Part shown: piece after piece, positions 8,382-17,502 of the stretch
Layout: every line of letters starts with the position of its first letter
How positions within the stretch are numbered: the first letter of the stretch is position 1
NCBI RefSeq assembly: GCF_002632725.1
Contig: NZ_NJAI01000001.1
Location: 62,001-126,000 of the forward strand
Direction: 5' to 3'
Source of the DNA: Xenorhabdus hominickii
Lineage (GTDB): Bacteria > Pseudomonadota > Gammaproteobacteria > Enterobacterales > Enterobacteriaceae
DNA length: 64,000 nucleotides
Notes under the pieces: generated by a model
The model's database searches: none
Seen by the model: the letters and a program-made list of their open reading frames with translations, nothing else
What the model was told of the DNA's origin: nothing
Program-made: the position numbers and the translations under genes

Positions 8382-9767
8382 GTGGCAAAAGCAGCAAAAC
8401 GGGCATTTGTCTGTAACGAGTGTGGTGCAGATTATCCACGTTGGCAGGGGCAATGTACCGCATGTCACGCATGGAATACAATTACGGAAGTGCGTTTGGC
8501 CGCAGCTTCATCTTCCCGTAATGAACGTTTAAGCGGCTATGCCGGAGATGTGGGCATCAGCAAAGTGCAGAAACTCTCAGAGATCAGTTTGGAAGAACTG
8601 CCCCGTTTTTCAACCGGATTTAAAGAGTTTGACCGGGTTCTTGGCGGCGGCGTGGTTCCTGGTAGTGCCATTTTGATCGGGGGTAATCCTGGCGCAGGGA
8701 AAAGTACCCTGCTCTTACAAACTATGTGCCAATTATCGACCCAGATGAAAACATTGTATGTCACAGGGGAAGAATCATTGCAGCAAGTCGCGATGAGAGC
8801 ACATCGGCTAGGCTTACCGACCGATGAACTGAACATGCTGTCAGAAACCAGTATTGAACAAATTTGCCTGATTGCCGAACAGGAACAACCGAAACTCATG
8901 GTAATCGACTCGATTCAAGTGATGCACATGGCGGATATTCAATCCTCACCGGGCAGTGTAGCGCAAGTGAGAGAAACCGCAGCTTACTTGACACGGTTTG
9001 CAAAAACCCGTGGCGTTGCCATTATCATGGTTGGGCATGTCACAAAGGATGGCTCTTTGGCCGGTCCAAAAGTGCTCGAACACTGTATAGACTGTTCTGT
9101 CATGCTGGATGGCGAAGCAGATTCGCGTTTTCGCACACTGCGCAGTCATAAAAACCGTTTTGGTGCCGTCAATGAGCTTGGAGTGTTCGCTATGACCGAA
9201 CAAGGATTGCGGGAAGTGAATAACCCTTCTGCCATTTTCCTGAGCCGTGGCGATGAAGTGACATCGGGTAGTTCTGTCATGATTGTGTGGGAGGGCACTC
9301 GTCCTTTGCTGGTTGAAATTCAGGCGCTGGTAGACCACTCCATGATGTCAAATCCTCGTCGTGTCGCGGTAGGGCTTGAACAAAACAGGTTGGCTATTCT
9401 ATTGGCGGTTTTGCATCGACATGGAGGTTTGCAAATGGCTGACCAAGATGTATTTGTTAACGTTGTCGGTGGTGTGAAAGTAACGGAAACCAGTGCTGAC
9501 CTTGCATTATTGCTCTCTTTGGTTTCCAGTTTCCGTAATCGTCCTTTACCCCGTGATCTGGTGGTATTCGGTGAAGTGGGATTGGCGGGTGAGATTCGTC
9601 CCGTTCCCAGTGGTCAGGAGCGCATTTCAGAAGCCGCCAAACATGGCTTTAAACGGGCTATTGTGCCTCATGCCAATGTTCCCAAAAAAGCATTGCCGGA
9701 TATGAAGGTATTCGGTGTTAAAAAACTGGCTGATGCCTTAGCTATTTTGGACGATCTGGATGACTGA
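8382..9767 (+). CDS. radA: DNA repair/recombination protein RadA
   Basis: RadA is a RecA-like, DnaB-type helicase that processes recombination intermediates by driving branch migration. I assign a GTG start at 8382 after GGGAGAA because VAKAAKRAFVCNECG matches the E. coli start; the 461-residue length fits (460). It has an N-terminal zinc finger (C11, C14, C25, C28), Walker A GGNPGAGKST, the RadA-specific KNRFG motif in SHKNRFGAVNE, and a C-terminal Lon-protease-like domain (about 300-455). It is probably cotranscribed with serB. Confidence 0.96.
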   Translation: MAKAAKRAFVCNECGADYPRWQGQCTACHAWNTITEVRLAAASSSRNERLSGYAGDVGISKVQKLSEISLEELPRFSTGFKEFDRVLGGGVVPGSAILIGGNPGAGKSTLLLQTMCQLSTQMKTLYVTGEESLQQVAMRAHRLGLPTDELNMLSETSIEQICLIAEQEQPKLMVIDSIQVMHMADIQSSPGSVAQVRETAAYLTRFAKTRGVAIIMVGHVTKDGSLAGPKVLEHCIDCSVMLDGEADSRFRTLRSHKNRFGAVNELGVFAMTEQGLREVNNPSAIFLSRGDEVTSGSSVMIVWEGTRPLLVEIQALVDHSMMSNPRRVAVGLEQNRLAILLAVLHRHGGLQMADQDVFVNVVGGVKVTETSADLALLLSLVSSFRNRPLPRDLVVFGEVGLAGEIRPVPSGQERISEAAKHGFKRAIVPHANVPKKALPDMKVFGVKKLADALAILDDLDD

Positions 9768-10175
9768 GTCACTATTTACTCCAGAGCGTTCTATCCTTAA
9801 TAGATTCCGAGTTACATAAAATATTTTGTTACCTGCCTGACATTATCAGAACCAATAAGGCAGGTAATAAATTCACCCTATCAACCCACGCTATTTTCCT
9901 AATCAAAAACTATTAGTAACATTTAATCCGAAATAGTTATACAAATATAACTACGAAATCCCAAAGATAGATCAATCGTATTAAATAAAATCCAACAATT
10001 AATATAGTGATTATTTTTTCGATTTAACCATAAATTTAATACATATTTATTTTATTTTTTATATATTGTTGATTATCTAATTTTAAATTCTTACGGCCAT
10101 GAAAATAGCAATATTTCATTCCAAAATATCAATATGCTCAATTTTATTTTACCTTTCACAGCGAGCATGCTATGT
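9768..10175. other. radA-nadR intergenic region
   Basis: Very AT-rich. It has a hairpin TTACCTGCCTGACATT...AATAAGGCAGGTAA at about 9830-9869, plausibly the radA terminator. No gene seen. nadR therefore has its own promoter. Confidence 0.6.
9830..9869 (+). terminator. Probable radA hairpin
   Basis: The inverted repeat TTACCTGCC / GGCAGGTAA is followed by TAAATT, 63 bp after the radA stop. Confidence 0.55.
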
Positions 10176-10193
10176 TGTTTAATATACTAAACA
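10176..10193. promoter_or_regulatory. NadR box on nadR
   Basis: TGTTTA-ATATAC-TAAACA is a perfect match to the palindromic TGTTTA-N6-TAAACA NadR operator described for enterobacterial NAD genes. It sits 13 bp before the nadR start, directly before the Shine-Dalgarno AGGAGG. Binding here would block transcription, so NadR probably autoregulates. Confidence 0.8.
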
Positions 10194-10205
10194 CAAGGAG
10201 GATGT

Positions 10206-11432
10206 ATGAATCAGTTTGACTATTTGAAAGATGCTATCAAACAGGCAGGTTACACGTTACAACAAATTGCTGATGCGAGCGGTATGACAAAAGGCTATCT
10301 GAGCCAATTGGTTAATGACAAAATAAAGAGTCCCAGCGCTCAGAAACTGGCAGCTCTTCATCAATATCTAGGATTAGCCTATCCTATGGAAAAGAAAACA
10401 ATTGGAGTCGTGTTTGGTAAATTTTACCCATTACATACCGGACACATTTATTTGATTCAACGGGCATCCAGCCAAGTTGATGAATTGCATGTTGTTCTTT
10501 GTTATGACGAAACCCGGGATCGTGAGTTATTTATCAACAGTTCGATGTCCCAACAACCCACAGTGAGTGATCGCCTGAGATGGTTATTGCAAACGTTTAA
10601 GTATCAGAAAAATATCCATATTCACGTTTTTGATGAACAAGGAATGGAGCCTTATCCGAATGGCTGGAAAGCTTGGAGTAAAGGCGTGAAAACATTCATG
10701 GCAGAAAAAGGTATCAATCCTAATTATATCTATTCCAGTGAAGAGCAGGATGTCTCTCGCTATAAAGAATACTTCGGTATTGAGACTTTTCTTATTGATC
10801 CACAGCGTTCATTTATGAATATCAGTGGCAGCCAAATTCGTCAGGCACCTTTCCGTTATTGGGAATATATCCCTACAGAAGTGAAGCCATTCTTTGTGCG
10901 CACTGTCGCTATCCTTGGTGGTGAATCGAGCGGAAAGTCGACATTAGTGAATAAGCTGGCCAATATGTTTAACACCACCAGTGCATGGGAATACGGTCGT
11001 GAATATGTATTTTCCCACTTAGGGGGGGATGAAATGGCTTTGCAATACTCAGATTACGATAAGATTGCATTAGGTCATGCTCAATATATTGATTTTTCAG
11101 TTAAATATGCCAATAAAGTTGTATTTATTGACACCGATTTCGTGACAACACAGGCATTTTGCAAACGCTATGAAGGTAAAGAACATCCTTTTGTTCAAGC
11201 GATGATTGATGAGTATCGCTTTGATTTAGTTATTCTTTTAGAAAATAACACACCTTGGGTAGCTGATGGTTTGAGAAGTCTGGGTAGCGAACGGGATCGC
11301 AAAGAATTTCAACATTTACTTGAAAGTATGTTGAAGAAAAATAATATCAATTATATCTGTGTCAATTCGCCAGACTATGATCAACGTTTTCTGCGCTGTG
11401 TTGAATTAGTTCAAGAAATGTTAATGGAGTAA
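10206..11432 (+). CDS. nadR: NadR: NAD repressor / NMN adenylyltransferase / ribosylnicotinamide kinase
   Basis: NadR couples NAD sensing to transcription and salvages nicotinamide riboside. The 408-residue protein (E. coli 410) has three domains. An N-terminal HTH (about 1-58) contains LQQIADASGMTKGYLSQLVN. A nucleotidyltransferase domain (about 63-230) has GVVFGKFYPLHTGHIYLI and ISGSQIR. A kinase domain (about 230-405) has P-loop GGESSGKST. The intact HTH and the operator upstream suggest it still acts as a repressor. The ATG follows a strong AGGAGG. Confidence 0.96.
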   Translation: MNQFDYLKDAIKQAGYTLQQIADASGMTKGYLSQLVNDKIKSPSAQKLAALHQYLGLAYPMEKKTIGVVFGKFYPLHTGHIYLIQRASSQVDELHVVLCYDETRDRELFINSSMSQQPTVSDRLRWLLQTFKYQKNIHIHVFDEQGMEPYPNGWKAWSKGVKTFMAEKGINPNYIYSSEEQDVSRYKEYFGIETFLIDPQRSFMNISGSQIRQAPFRYWEYIPTEVKPFFVRTVAILGGESSGKSTLVNKLANMFNTTSAWEYGREYVFSHLGGDEMALQYSDYDKIALGHAQYIDFSVKYANKVVFIDTDFVTTQAFCKRYEGKEHPFVQAMIDEYRFDLVILLENNTPWVADGLRSLGSERDRKEFQHLLESMLKKNNINYICVNSPDYDQRFLRCVELVQEMLME

Positions 11433-12106
11433 CTAACTTTTATCTATAAAATAGATTTAAATTATATTATTATTATTACAATTAATAGATAGTAATTGAT
11501 TCTTAGCCATAACTTTTTTCGACCTTGTTTTATTCCATATTAACGTTTAATTAAATGTTTCTTGTGGTTATTTTTACAATAGCAATAAAATAAATTGTGA
11601 TAATAATATTTTTTGATGCTTGAATTTTACCGTTTTGACTTGAATTACAGAGAAATAAGTCATTTAATGAACAGACCTATTGATTTATTTATATAAATTT
11701 TATTAGTTATTAATAATCCCACAAATATGTTAGGTCTTTTATCAACAATGGGGGTGATGCACAAAATAATGTTAAGTTATTAATAAAAACATAATGACTT
11801 TTTTCCTTATTATCAAAGTGGAATAAAAATAGAATGATTTATGCTATTTTTATTTAACTAAATCTTTATCTTAAGCATAATTAACTAACGTTTTTGACTT
11901 TTTATTCCAAGACTAAGAAACATCTCATTTATTATATAATCATTGTAAATAATAATTGACATAAGATGAGTATATCCCTGATGTGAATGTTTCACATATA
12001 AACTATTTTTATTTGCGCAATTCCTTATAGGTATTATTGCGAATGGACTTAGACAGTATATGTTAAGGAAAAAGCTTTAATCTTTTAACCTAATTGTGTT
12101 GAGAAT
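11433..12106. other. AT-rich spacer between nadR and the ABC-like gene
   Basis: This 674-bp region is strongly AT-rich with no plausible coding frame, hairpin terminator or recognised operator. In E. coli nadR and ettA are adjacent, so this spacer and the next gene form an insertion. Confidence 0.6.
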
Positions 12107-12832
12107 ATGAACTTAAATCAATTTAAATCGATTGAGGTTATCAATATTTCATATGGTTTAACTGATAATACAGTTAATCATGAAATGATTTCAGATATCA
12201 CATTTTCTATTATACCAGGTGAAATTACTTTGATAACAGGGCCGAAAGCATCGACTAACCGTACAGTGCTGTCGATTGCATCGGGTATGTTACAACCAGA
12301 CCAAGGAGATGTATTAATAAATAATAACAAGCTGAAACTGATGAATGATAGAGAATTAGGAAAGTTTCATACCGAGAGTAGTGGGTTTATTTTCCAGGGT
12401 TTCAATTTATTTAGAGAACTCACTCTGTTAGATAACTTGTTATTATCAACGTCTTATGGATTATCGCTTTCTCGTGAACAAGCAGAAAAAATCGCGCAGA
12501 AATCGTTGGACGTTGTCAAATTAGGCCATAAGAGCCGTTATTATCCAGAGGAGCTGTCTGAAAACGAAAAACAACTGGCTGCAATGGCAAAAGCCATAGT
12601 CAGAAGGCCTGAATATTTATTTGCAGATGATCCAATGCGCAACTTAGATCAGCAGGCATTTCAGATGGTGATTAATATCTTTAAATTTATTGCACATGAA
12701 CAGAAAGGTACGGTTGTAATTGCCTCTCAAGATAAACGCTTAATGCAATATGCAGATAGTGTCATCACTTTAGCAAGTGGAAAGGCCGTTAAAACTTATG
12801 AGTCTTTTCTGGAACAACGCGTGTTGTGTTAG
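12107..12832 (+). CDS. ABC-ATPase-like protein with degenerate nucleotide-binding motifs
   Basis: The 241-residue protein aligns end to end with MacB/LolD-type ABC ATPases (fold cues: FSIIPGEITLITGP, SGFIFQGFNLFRELTLLDN with Q-loop Q97, IVRRPEYLFADDPMRNLD). Every catalytic motif is altered. Walker A reads GPKASTNRT at 45-53 (invariant Gly-Lys-Ser become T50, N51, R52). The signature LSGGQ is LSENE at 150-154. The Walker B Glu is D175, and the switch His is Q208. It probably cannot hydrolyse ATP. No permease gene is adjacent. The frame is intact with no stops, so it seems maintained rather than decaying. Role unknown: perhaps a structural or regulatory NBD relic. It lies inside an otherwise conserved nadR-ettA order. 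Confidence 0.8.
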   Translation: MNLNQFKSIEVINISYGLTDNTVNHEMISDITFSIIPGEITLITGPKASTNRTVLSIASGMLQPDQGDVLINNNKLKLMNDRELGKFHTESSGFIFQGFNLFRELTLLDNLLLSTSYGLSLSREQAEKIAQKSLDVVKLGHKSRYYPEELSENEKQLAAMAKAIVRRPEYLFADDPMRNLDQQAFQMVINIFKFIAHEQKGTVVIASQDKRLMQYADSVITLASGKAVKTYESFLEQRVLC

Positions 12833-12862
12833 TGTAGTTATTGTTTATAAACTTAAACTTGA

Positions 12863-12888
12863 AAAACGGCCTGATATCAGGCCGTTTT
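12863..12888. terminator. Bidirectional terminator
   Basis: A perfect 26-bp palindrome (AAAACGGCCTGATATCAGGC...) gives a T run in both directions. It sits between the convergent ABC-like gene and ettA and can serve both. Confidence 0.85.
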
Positions 12889-12899
12889 CTTTATCAGGC

Positions 12900-14567
12900 T
12901 TACTTGCTGATCTTTTTATATTTAATGCGGTGTGGCTCCAGTGCTTCAGCCCCCAGAGTCCGCTTTTTATAATCTTCGTATTCGGTGAAGTTCCCCTCAA
13001 AGAAGGACACCTTACCCTCATCCTGATAATCAATGATGTGTGTCGCGATACGGTCAAGGAACCAACGGTCATGGGAAATAACCATCGCACAGCCAGGAAA
13101 TTCCAGCAGGGCATTTTCCAACGCACGCAGCGTTTCAATATCTAAATCGTTGGTTGGTTCGTCAAGCAGTAACATATTGCCACCGACTTGCAACAGTTTG
13201 GATAAATGCAGACGGCCACGCTCACCACCAGACAATTCACCAACACGCTTACCTTGATCTACGCCCTTGAAGTTAAAGCGCCCAACATAAGCTCGGCTCG
13301 GAATTTCAAAGTTGCCGATACGCATGATATCTTGACCGCCCGAAACTTCTTCCCAAACGGTTTTGCTGTCATCCATGCTATCGCGGAACTGATCAACAGA
13401 AGCCAATTTAACGGTTTCACCCAATGAAATTGAACCTGAATCCGGCTGCTCTTGGTCTGACAACATACGGAACAGTGTCGATTTACCCGCACCATTCGGG
13501 CCGATGATCCCAACAATCGCTCCTTTCGGCAGGGAGAAACTCAAGTTGTCGATCAGAATACGATCACCATAAGACTTAGTCAGATCGGTCACTTCCAGCA
13601 CTTTATCACCCAAACGCGGGCCAGGTGGAATGAACAATTCACTGGTTTCATTACGTTTCTGGTACTCAACGTTATTGAGTTCTTCAAAGCGAGCCAGACG
13701 TGCCTTACCTTTTGCCTGACGCCCTTTGGGATTTTGGCGAACCCACTCAAGTTCTTTTTCAATGGATTTACGGCGAGCCGCTTCTGATGCAGCTTCCTGC
13801 GCCAAGCGCGCATCTTTTTGTTCCAGCCATGAAGAATAGTTACCTTCCCATGGAATGCCTTCACCACGGTCAAGTTCCAGAATCCAGCCAGCAACGTTAT
13901 CAAGGAAGTAACGGTCATGGGTAATCGCAACGACTGTGCCTTCATAATCATGCAAGAAGCGCTCCAGCCATGCGACAGATTCAGCATCAAGGTGGTTGGT
14001 TGGTTCGTCAAGCAGCAGCATGTCTGGTTTTTCCAGCAACAAACGGCAGATTGCTACACGACGACGTTCACCACCTGACAAATGTTCAATTTTAGCATCC
14101 CAAGCAGGCAAACGCAGAGCATCAGCCGCCCGCTCAAGCTGGTTATCCAGGTTGTGCCCATCATGGGATTGGATAATAGATTCCAGTTCACCCTGTTCTT
14201 TTGCCAGCTTGTCAAAATCTGCGTCCGGATCAGCATAAGCAGCATAGACTTCATCAAGGCGTGTCAGAGCATTTTTTACTTCGCTGACAGCTTCTTCCAC
14301 TGCTTCGCGAACAGTATGTTCAAGATTGAGCTTTGGTTCCTGCGGCAGATAACCAATTTTTATCCCGGGCTGTGGGCGAGCTTCACCCTCAATATCTTTA
14401 TCAATACCCGCCATGATGCGCAGTAAGGTCGATTTACCGGCACCATTCAGACCGAGAACACCAATTTTTGCTCCCGGGAAAAAACTCAGAGAAATATTTT
14501 TCAGAATATGTCTTTTCGGGGGAACAATTTTACCAACCCGATGCATACTATAAACATATTGAGCCAA
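12900..14567 (-). CDS. ettA: EttA, energy-dependent translational throttle (ABC-F)
   Basis: EttA binds the ribosomal E site and gates entry into elongation according to ATP/ADP ratio. The 555-residue length equals E. coli EttA. It has two intact ABC domains: Walker A GLNGAGKST (about 40) and GPNGAGKST (about 355), signatures LSGGERRR and LSGGERGR, and Walker B LLLDEPTNHLD and LLLDEPTNDLD. The arm and linker lie between them. The start region MAQYVYSMHRVGK is family-typical. slt lies divergently upstream, as in E. coli. Confidence 0.97.
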   Translation of the reverse strand: MAQYVYSMHRVGKIVPPKRHILKNISLSFFPGAKIGVLGLNGAGKSTLLRIMAGIDKDIEGEARPQPGIKIGYLPQEPKLNLEHTVREAVEEAVSEVKNALTRLDEVYAAYADPDADFDKLAKEQGELESIIQSHDGHNLDNQLERAADALRLPAWDAKIEHLSGGERRRVAICRLLLEKPDMLLLDEPTNHLDAESVAWLERFLHDYEGTVVAITHDRYFLDNVAGWILELDRGEGIPWEGNYSSWLEQKDARLAQEAASEAARRKSIEKELEWVRQNPKGRQAKGKARLARFEELNNVEYQKRNETSELFIPPGPRLGDKVLEVTDLTKSYGDRILIDNLSFSLPKGAIVGIIGPNGAGKSTLFRMLSDQEQPDSGSISLGETVKLASVDQFRDSMDDSKTVWEEVSGGQDIMRIGNFEIPSRAYVGRFNFKGVDQGKRVGELSGGERGRLHLSKLLQVGGNMLLLDEPTNDLDIETLRALENALLEFPGCAMVISHDRWFLDRIATHIIDYQDEGKVSFFEGNFTEYEDYKKRTLGAEALEPHRIKYKKISK

Positions 14568-14946
14568 TGTATTTTACCTTTTAATTAATCAGGAAATTTT
14601 GAAATTCGTTTGCGTTCAGGGGGCTAGATAACCGCAAACGGTAAAAAGCCTCTGGGCGGAACGTCCTTTTATGAATAGCATCGCCGTTCCAATCTGTCGA
14701 TTGTATTCACTGAGGGATGGAATACAAATAGGTTTATCTACTCTCTTATAAAATAAACACTTTTACAGCCCCTTCCTTATTAGCACGTATTAGTTGTGAT
14801 CAATCACATCAATAATATGCTTATAATTACATGGTATTTTAGCCATACCCAGTAGATTTCAGGTTGTAGCCAACCAAGCGGAAACTTGAAAAATAGGGGG
14901 TATATGCATTTTGGCATGATAGTAGAATCATCTTCTGGAGAGGTGT
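14568..14946. other. ettA-slt divergent region
   Basis: This 379-bp region must carry both promoters. Its only distinct structure is a short dispersed repeat at 14845-14903. No gene seen; the minus-strand frame over 14804-15175 is a shadow. Confidence 0.55.
14845..14903. repeat. Dispersed intergenic repeat, short form
   Basis: Terminal inverted repeats ATACCCAGTAGATTTCAGGT and (reverse strand) ATACCCCCTATTTTTCAAGT flank a centre of about 10-15 bp. It is the end-to-end version of the family, lacking the ATAGCTA-ACTGGGG core of full copies. Confidence 0.75.
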
Positions 14947-16872
14947 GTGGCAATGAGTAAGTGGCAGCATTTTGCAATAGCTGTAAGTCTGGTTTTTGTT
15001 GTTGTGGGAGCAGCTCATGCTGATTCGCTAGACGCACAACGTCAACGATATCAAGAAATAAAACAGGCTTGGGATGCCAAAAATAGAGAGGAAATTGCAC
15101 GTCTAATGCCCACGCTGCAAAAGTATCCTCTCTACCCTTATCTTGAATATCGTCAATTAACTCAGGATTTGGCAATAGTTACCCCTGAACAAGTTCAACA
15201 CTTTATTGATAATTACCCGACTCTGCCACTAACACACTCGCTGAAACTTCAATTTATCAATGTACTGGCAAAAAATGGCGACTGGCACAACCTTTTAACC
15301 TTCTCCCCCAATCCCCCAAATTCAGTTGCCGAACGTTGCCATTACTACTTCGCCCAATGGGCCACTGGTCACCAGCAGGTTGCGTGGCAAGGAGCTGAGA
15401 AAATTTGGCTCAGCGGCAGTTCATTACCTGACAGTTGCAATCAACTCATTAATGTTTGGGAACAATCTGGATATTTGTCTGCAAATTTAATTTTGCAGCG
15501 TCTTGAATTGGCTATGAAAGAAAATAACGTTCCACTCGTTAGCTATCTTGCCAAGCGATTGCCATTAAATTATCAGAAGTTAGTCTCTAGTTTGGTAAAA
15601 CTACAACATGATCCTGAATTAGTTGAACAATTCGCAACCACCACGGCTCCAACAGATTTCACCCGCTCGGTCGTTATCACCGCCTTTCAGCGTTTCGCCC
15701 GCAAAGATGCCAAATTAGCCAGAATAACTATTCCAACACTGGTGCGAATGCAGAAAATGAATGACTCCGAACAGCAGCAATTAAAAGAGTTCATTGCATG
15801 GCAATTAATGGGAGATGTCACACCAGAACAAGCAAAGTGGCGAGATGAAACTATCCGGGATTCACAATCGACTAAATTGCTTGAGCGACGTGCTCGTTTG
15901 GCTTTGAGGGATGGCGATTATACTAGCCTTGATGGCTGGCTGGCGCTACTGCCCAAAACGGTCTTGCAAAATGATGAATGGCAATATTGGAGTGCCATTA
16001 TTCTGCTCAATCAAGGAAAGACCACAGAAGGAAATGCAATATTGCGTAACCTAACCAAGCACCGTGGTTTTTATCCCATGGTAGCCGCTCAGAAATTGCA
16101 TATAACTTATCCTCTGAACATTAATAAAGCCAAAAGACCCGATATGACCATTGCTGGTATGCCGGAAATTAAGCGCATCCAAGAGTTGTTGTATTGGGAT
16201 ATGGAGAGTCTGGCACGTTCGGAGTGGGTTCGCTTAGTGGCCTCACAAAATCCATTGACGCAGGAACAATTGGCGCGTTATGCGTTTGAACAACATTGGC
16301 CCTCGCTTAGTGTGCAAGCTACTATTACGGGAAAAATGTGGGATCATCTTGAAGAACGTTTCCCGCTGGCATGGAAAAACGAGTTCGCAAACTTTACAGC
16401 AGACAAAAATATTTCCCAAAGTTATGCAATGGCAATTGCTCGTCAGGAAAGTGCGTGGGATCCGCAAGCCCGCTCTTCTAAAGGAGCCAGTGGGCTAATG
16501 CAAATCATGCCTAAAACCGCCGAACATACGGTAAAGACGAATAAAATTCAGGGCTATGCCAGTAAAAATCAATTAATGAACCCAATTATGAATATTAAAA
16601 TTGGCACCGCTTATCTGGATTCGGTTTACCAGCGTTTTGACAATAACCGTATTCTTGCCAGTGCCGCCTATAATGCAGGGCCTACAAATGTTGATCGTTG
16701 GCTGGCTGATACCTCTGGACACCTTGATCCGATTGCCTTTATTGAAAGCATCCCTTTCAATGAAACACGCAATTATGTCAAAAATGTTCTTGCCTACGAT
16801 ATGTTCTACCATAATTTTATGGGGAAAATATCTAACGTACTGACCGATACCGAATGGCAAAGACATTATTAA
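14947..16872 (+). CDS. slt: Soluble lytic murein transglycosylase Slt70
   Basis: Slt cleaves the MurNAc-GlcNAc bond of peptidoglycan to 1,6-anhydro products in the periplasm. The protein is about 640 residues (E. coli 645) with a signal peptide ending GAAHA-DS. A long alpha-helical U/L-domain ring (about 30-450) follows. The C-terminal lysozyme-like domain has the catalytic Glu in AIARQESAWDP and the motifs SSKGASGLMQIMPKTA and AAYNAGPTNVDRW. The start could be GTG 14947 or ATG 14953; both follow GGAGAGG, and the ATG has the better spacing. Confidence 0.96.
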   Translation: MAMSKWQHFAIAVSLVFVVVGAAHADSLDAQRQRYQEIKQAWDAKNREEIARLMPTLQKYPLYPYLEYRQLTQDLAIVTPEQVQHFIDNYPTLPLTHSLKLQFINVLAKNGDWHNLLTFSPNPPNSVAERCHYYFAQWATGHQQVAWQGAEKIWLSGSSLPDSCNQLINVWEQSGYLSANLILQRLELAMKENNVPLVSYLAKRLPLNYQKLVSSLVKLQHDPELVEQFATTTAPTDFTRSVVITAFQRFARKDAKLARITIPTLVRMQKMNDSEQQQLKEFIAWQLMGDVTPEQAKWRDETIRDSQSTKLLERRARLALRDGDYTSLDGWLALLPKTVLQNDEWQYWSAIILLNQGKTTEGNAILRNLTKHRGFYPMVAAQKLHITYPLNINKAKRPDMTIAGMPEIKRIQELLYWDMESLARSEWVRLVASQNPLTQEQLARYAFEQHWPSLSVQATITGKMWDHLEERFPLAWKNEFANFTADKNISQSYAMAIARQESAWDPQARSSKGASGLMQIMPKTAEHTVKTNKIQGYASKNQLMNPIMNIKIGTAYLDSVYQRFDNNRILASAAYNAGPTNVDRWLADTSGHLDPIAFIESIPFNETRNYVKNVLAYDMFYHNFMGKISNVLTDTEWQRHY

Positions 16873-16899
16873 TTTAGGATGCATGTATGATATGCTGCT

Positions 16900-16917
16900 G
16901 TACTAGTTAAATAGTAT
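16900..16917. promoter_or_regulatory. trp operator upstream of trpR
   Basis: GTACTAGTTAAATAGTAT closely matches the TrpR operator core (CTAGTTAACTAG type). It lies 12 bp before the trpR start, which indicates the autoregulation known for trpR. Confidence 0.82.
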
Positions 16918-16928
16918 GGTGGCTTTTT

Positions 16929-17249
16929 ATGGCACAAAATCATTTGATTGATCCGGCGATTTCCCCGGAAGATGGTGATGACTGGTTCACTTTTGTAAAG
17001 TTATTGCAAAACGCATTTGAAGAAAATTTGCAACATTCTATTTTGCAGCTATTATTGACCCCCGATGAACGTACCGCTTTATCAACCCGAGTTCGGATTA
17101 TTCAGGAATTGATGCGTGGAGAAATGAACCAACGCGAACTGAAAAACGAGCTAAGTGTGGGTATCGCAACAATCACTCGTGGTTCGAACAGCTTAAAAAT
17201 AGCGCCAGCTCATGTTAAAGCATGGTTGGAAGCGCAGTTATTAAAATAA
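16929..17249 (+). CDS. trpR: Trp operon repressor TrpR
   Basis: TrpR is a tryptophan-activated dimeric repressor of trp, aroH and trpR. The 106-residue protein (E. coli 108) has the family core LLLTPDERTALSTRVRI and the HTH MNQRELKNELSVGIATITRG. The family motif usually reads GAGIATITRGSN, and here SVGIATITRGSN. It follows slt by 56 bp and has its own operator. Confidence 0.96.
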   Translation: MAQNHLIDPAISPEDGDDWFTFVKLLQNAFEENLQHSILQLLLTPDERTALSTRVRIIQELMRGEMNQRELKNELSVGIATITRGSNSLKIAPAHVKAWLEAQLLK

Positions 17250-17303
17250 CTGCTATTAAATAATTACATTAAGTCGTGCAAATAACGGCTTAAATAGCCA
17301 AGC

Positions 17304-17325
17304 GGGGTCATCATGTTATGACCCC
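17304..17325 (+). terminator. Hairpin after trpR
   Basis: GGGGTCAT-CATGTT-ATGACCCC, an 8-bp GC-rich stem 54 bp after the trpR stop, just before a repeat element. There is no T tract. Confidence 0.6.
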
Positions 17326-17339
17326 AAACGGCTTACTTG

Positions 17340-17488
17340 TATACCCAATGGATTTCGAGTTGCAGCTCGACAGCAAGGGAACGAATCCCCAGTAGCATAG
17401 CTAACTATGTCTAACTATGTGCTAACCTATGTAACTGGGGTGAGTAAACGTAGCCAACAAAGCTGCAACTTGAAAGACGGCGGGGATA
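17340..17488. repeat. Dispersed intergenic repeat, full-length copy
   Basis: It starts TATACCCAATGGATTTCGAG and ends with the imperfect complement (…GCAACTTGAAAGACGGCGGGGATA). Its core reads CGAATCCCCAGTAGCATAGC, then ACTGGGGTGAGTAAACGTAG. Inside, the segment CTAACTATGT is partly triplicated, so this copy is longer than the others. No coding capacity: a MITE/REP-like non-autonomous element. Confidence 0.85.
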
Positions 17489-17502
17489 AACAGCCGTTAA
17501 AG

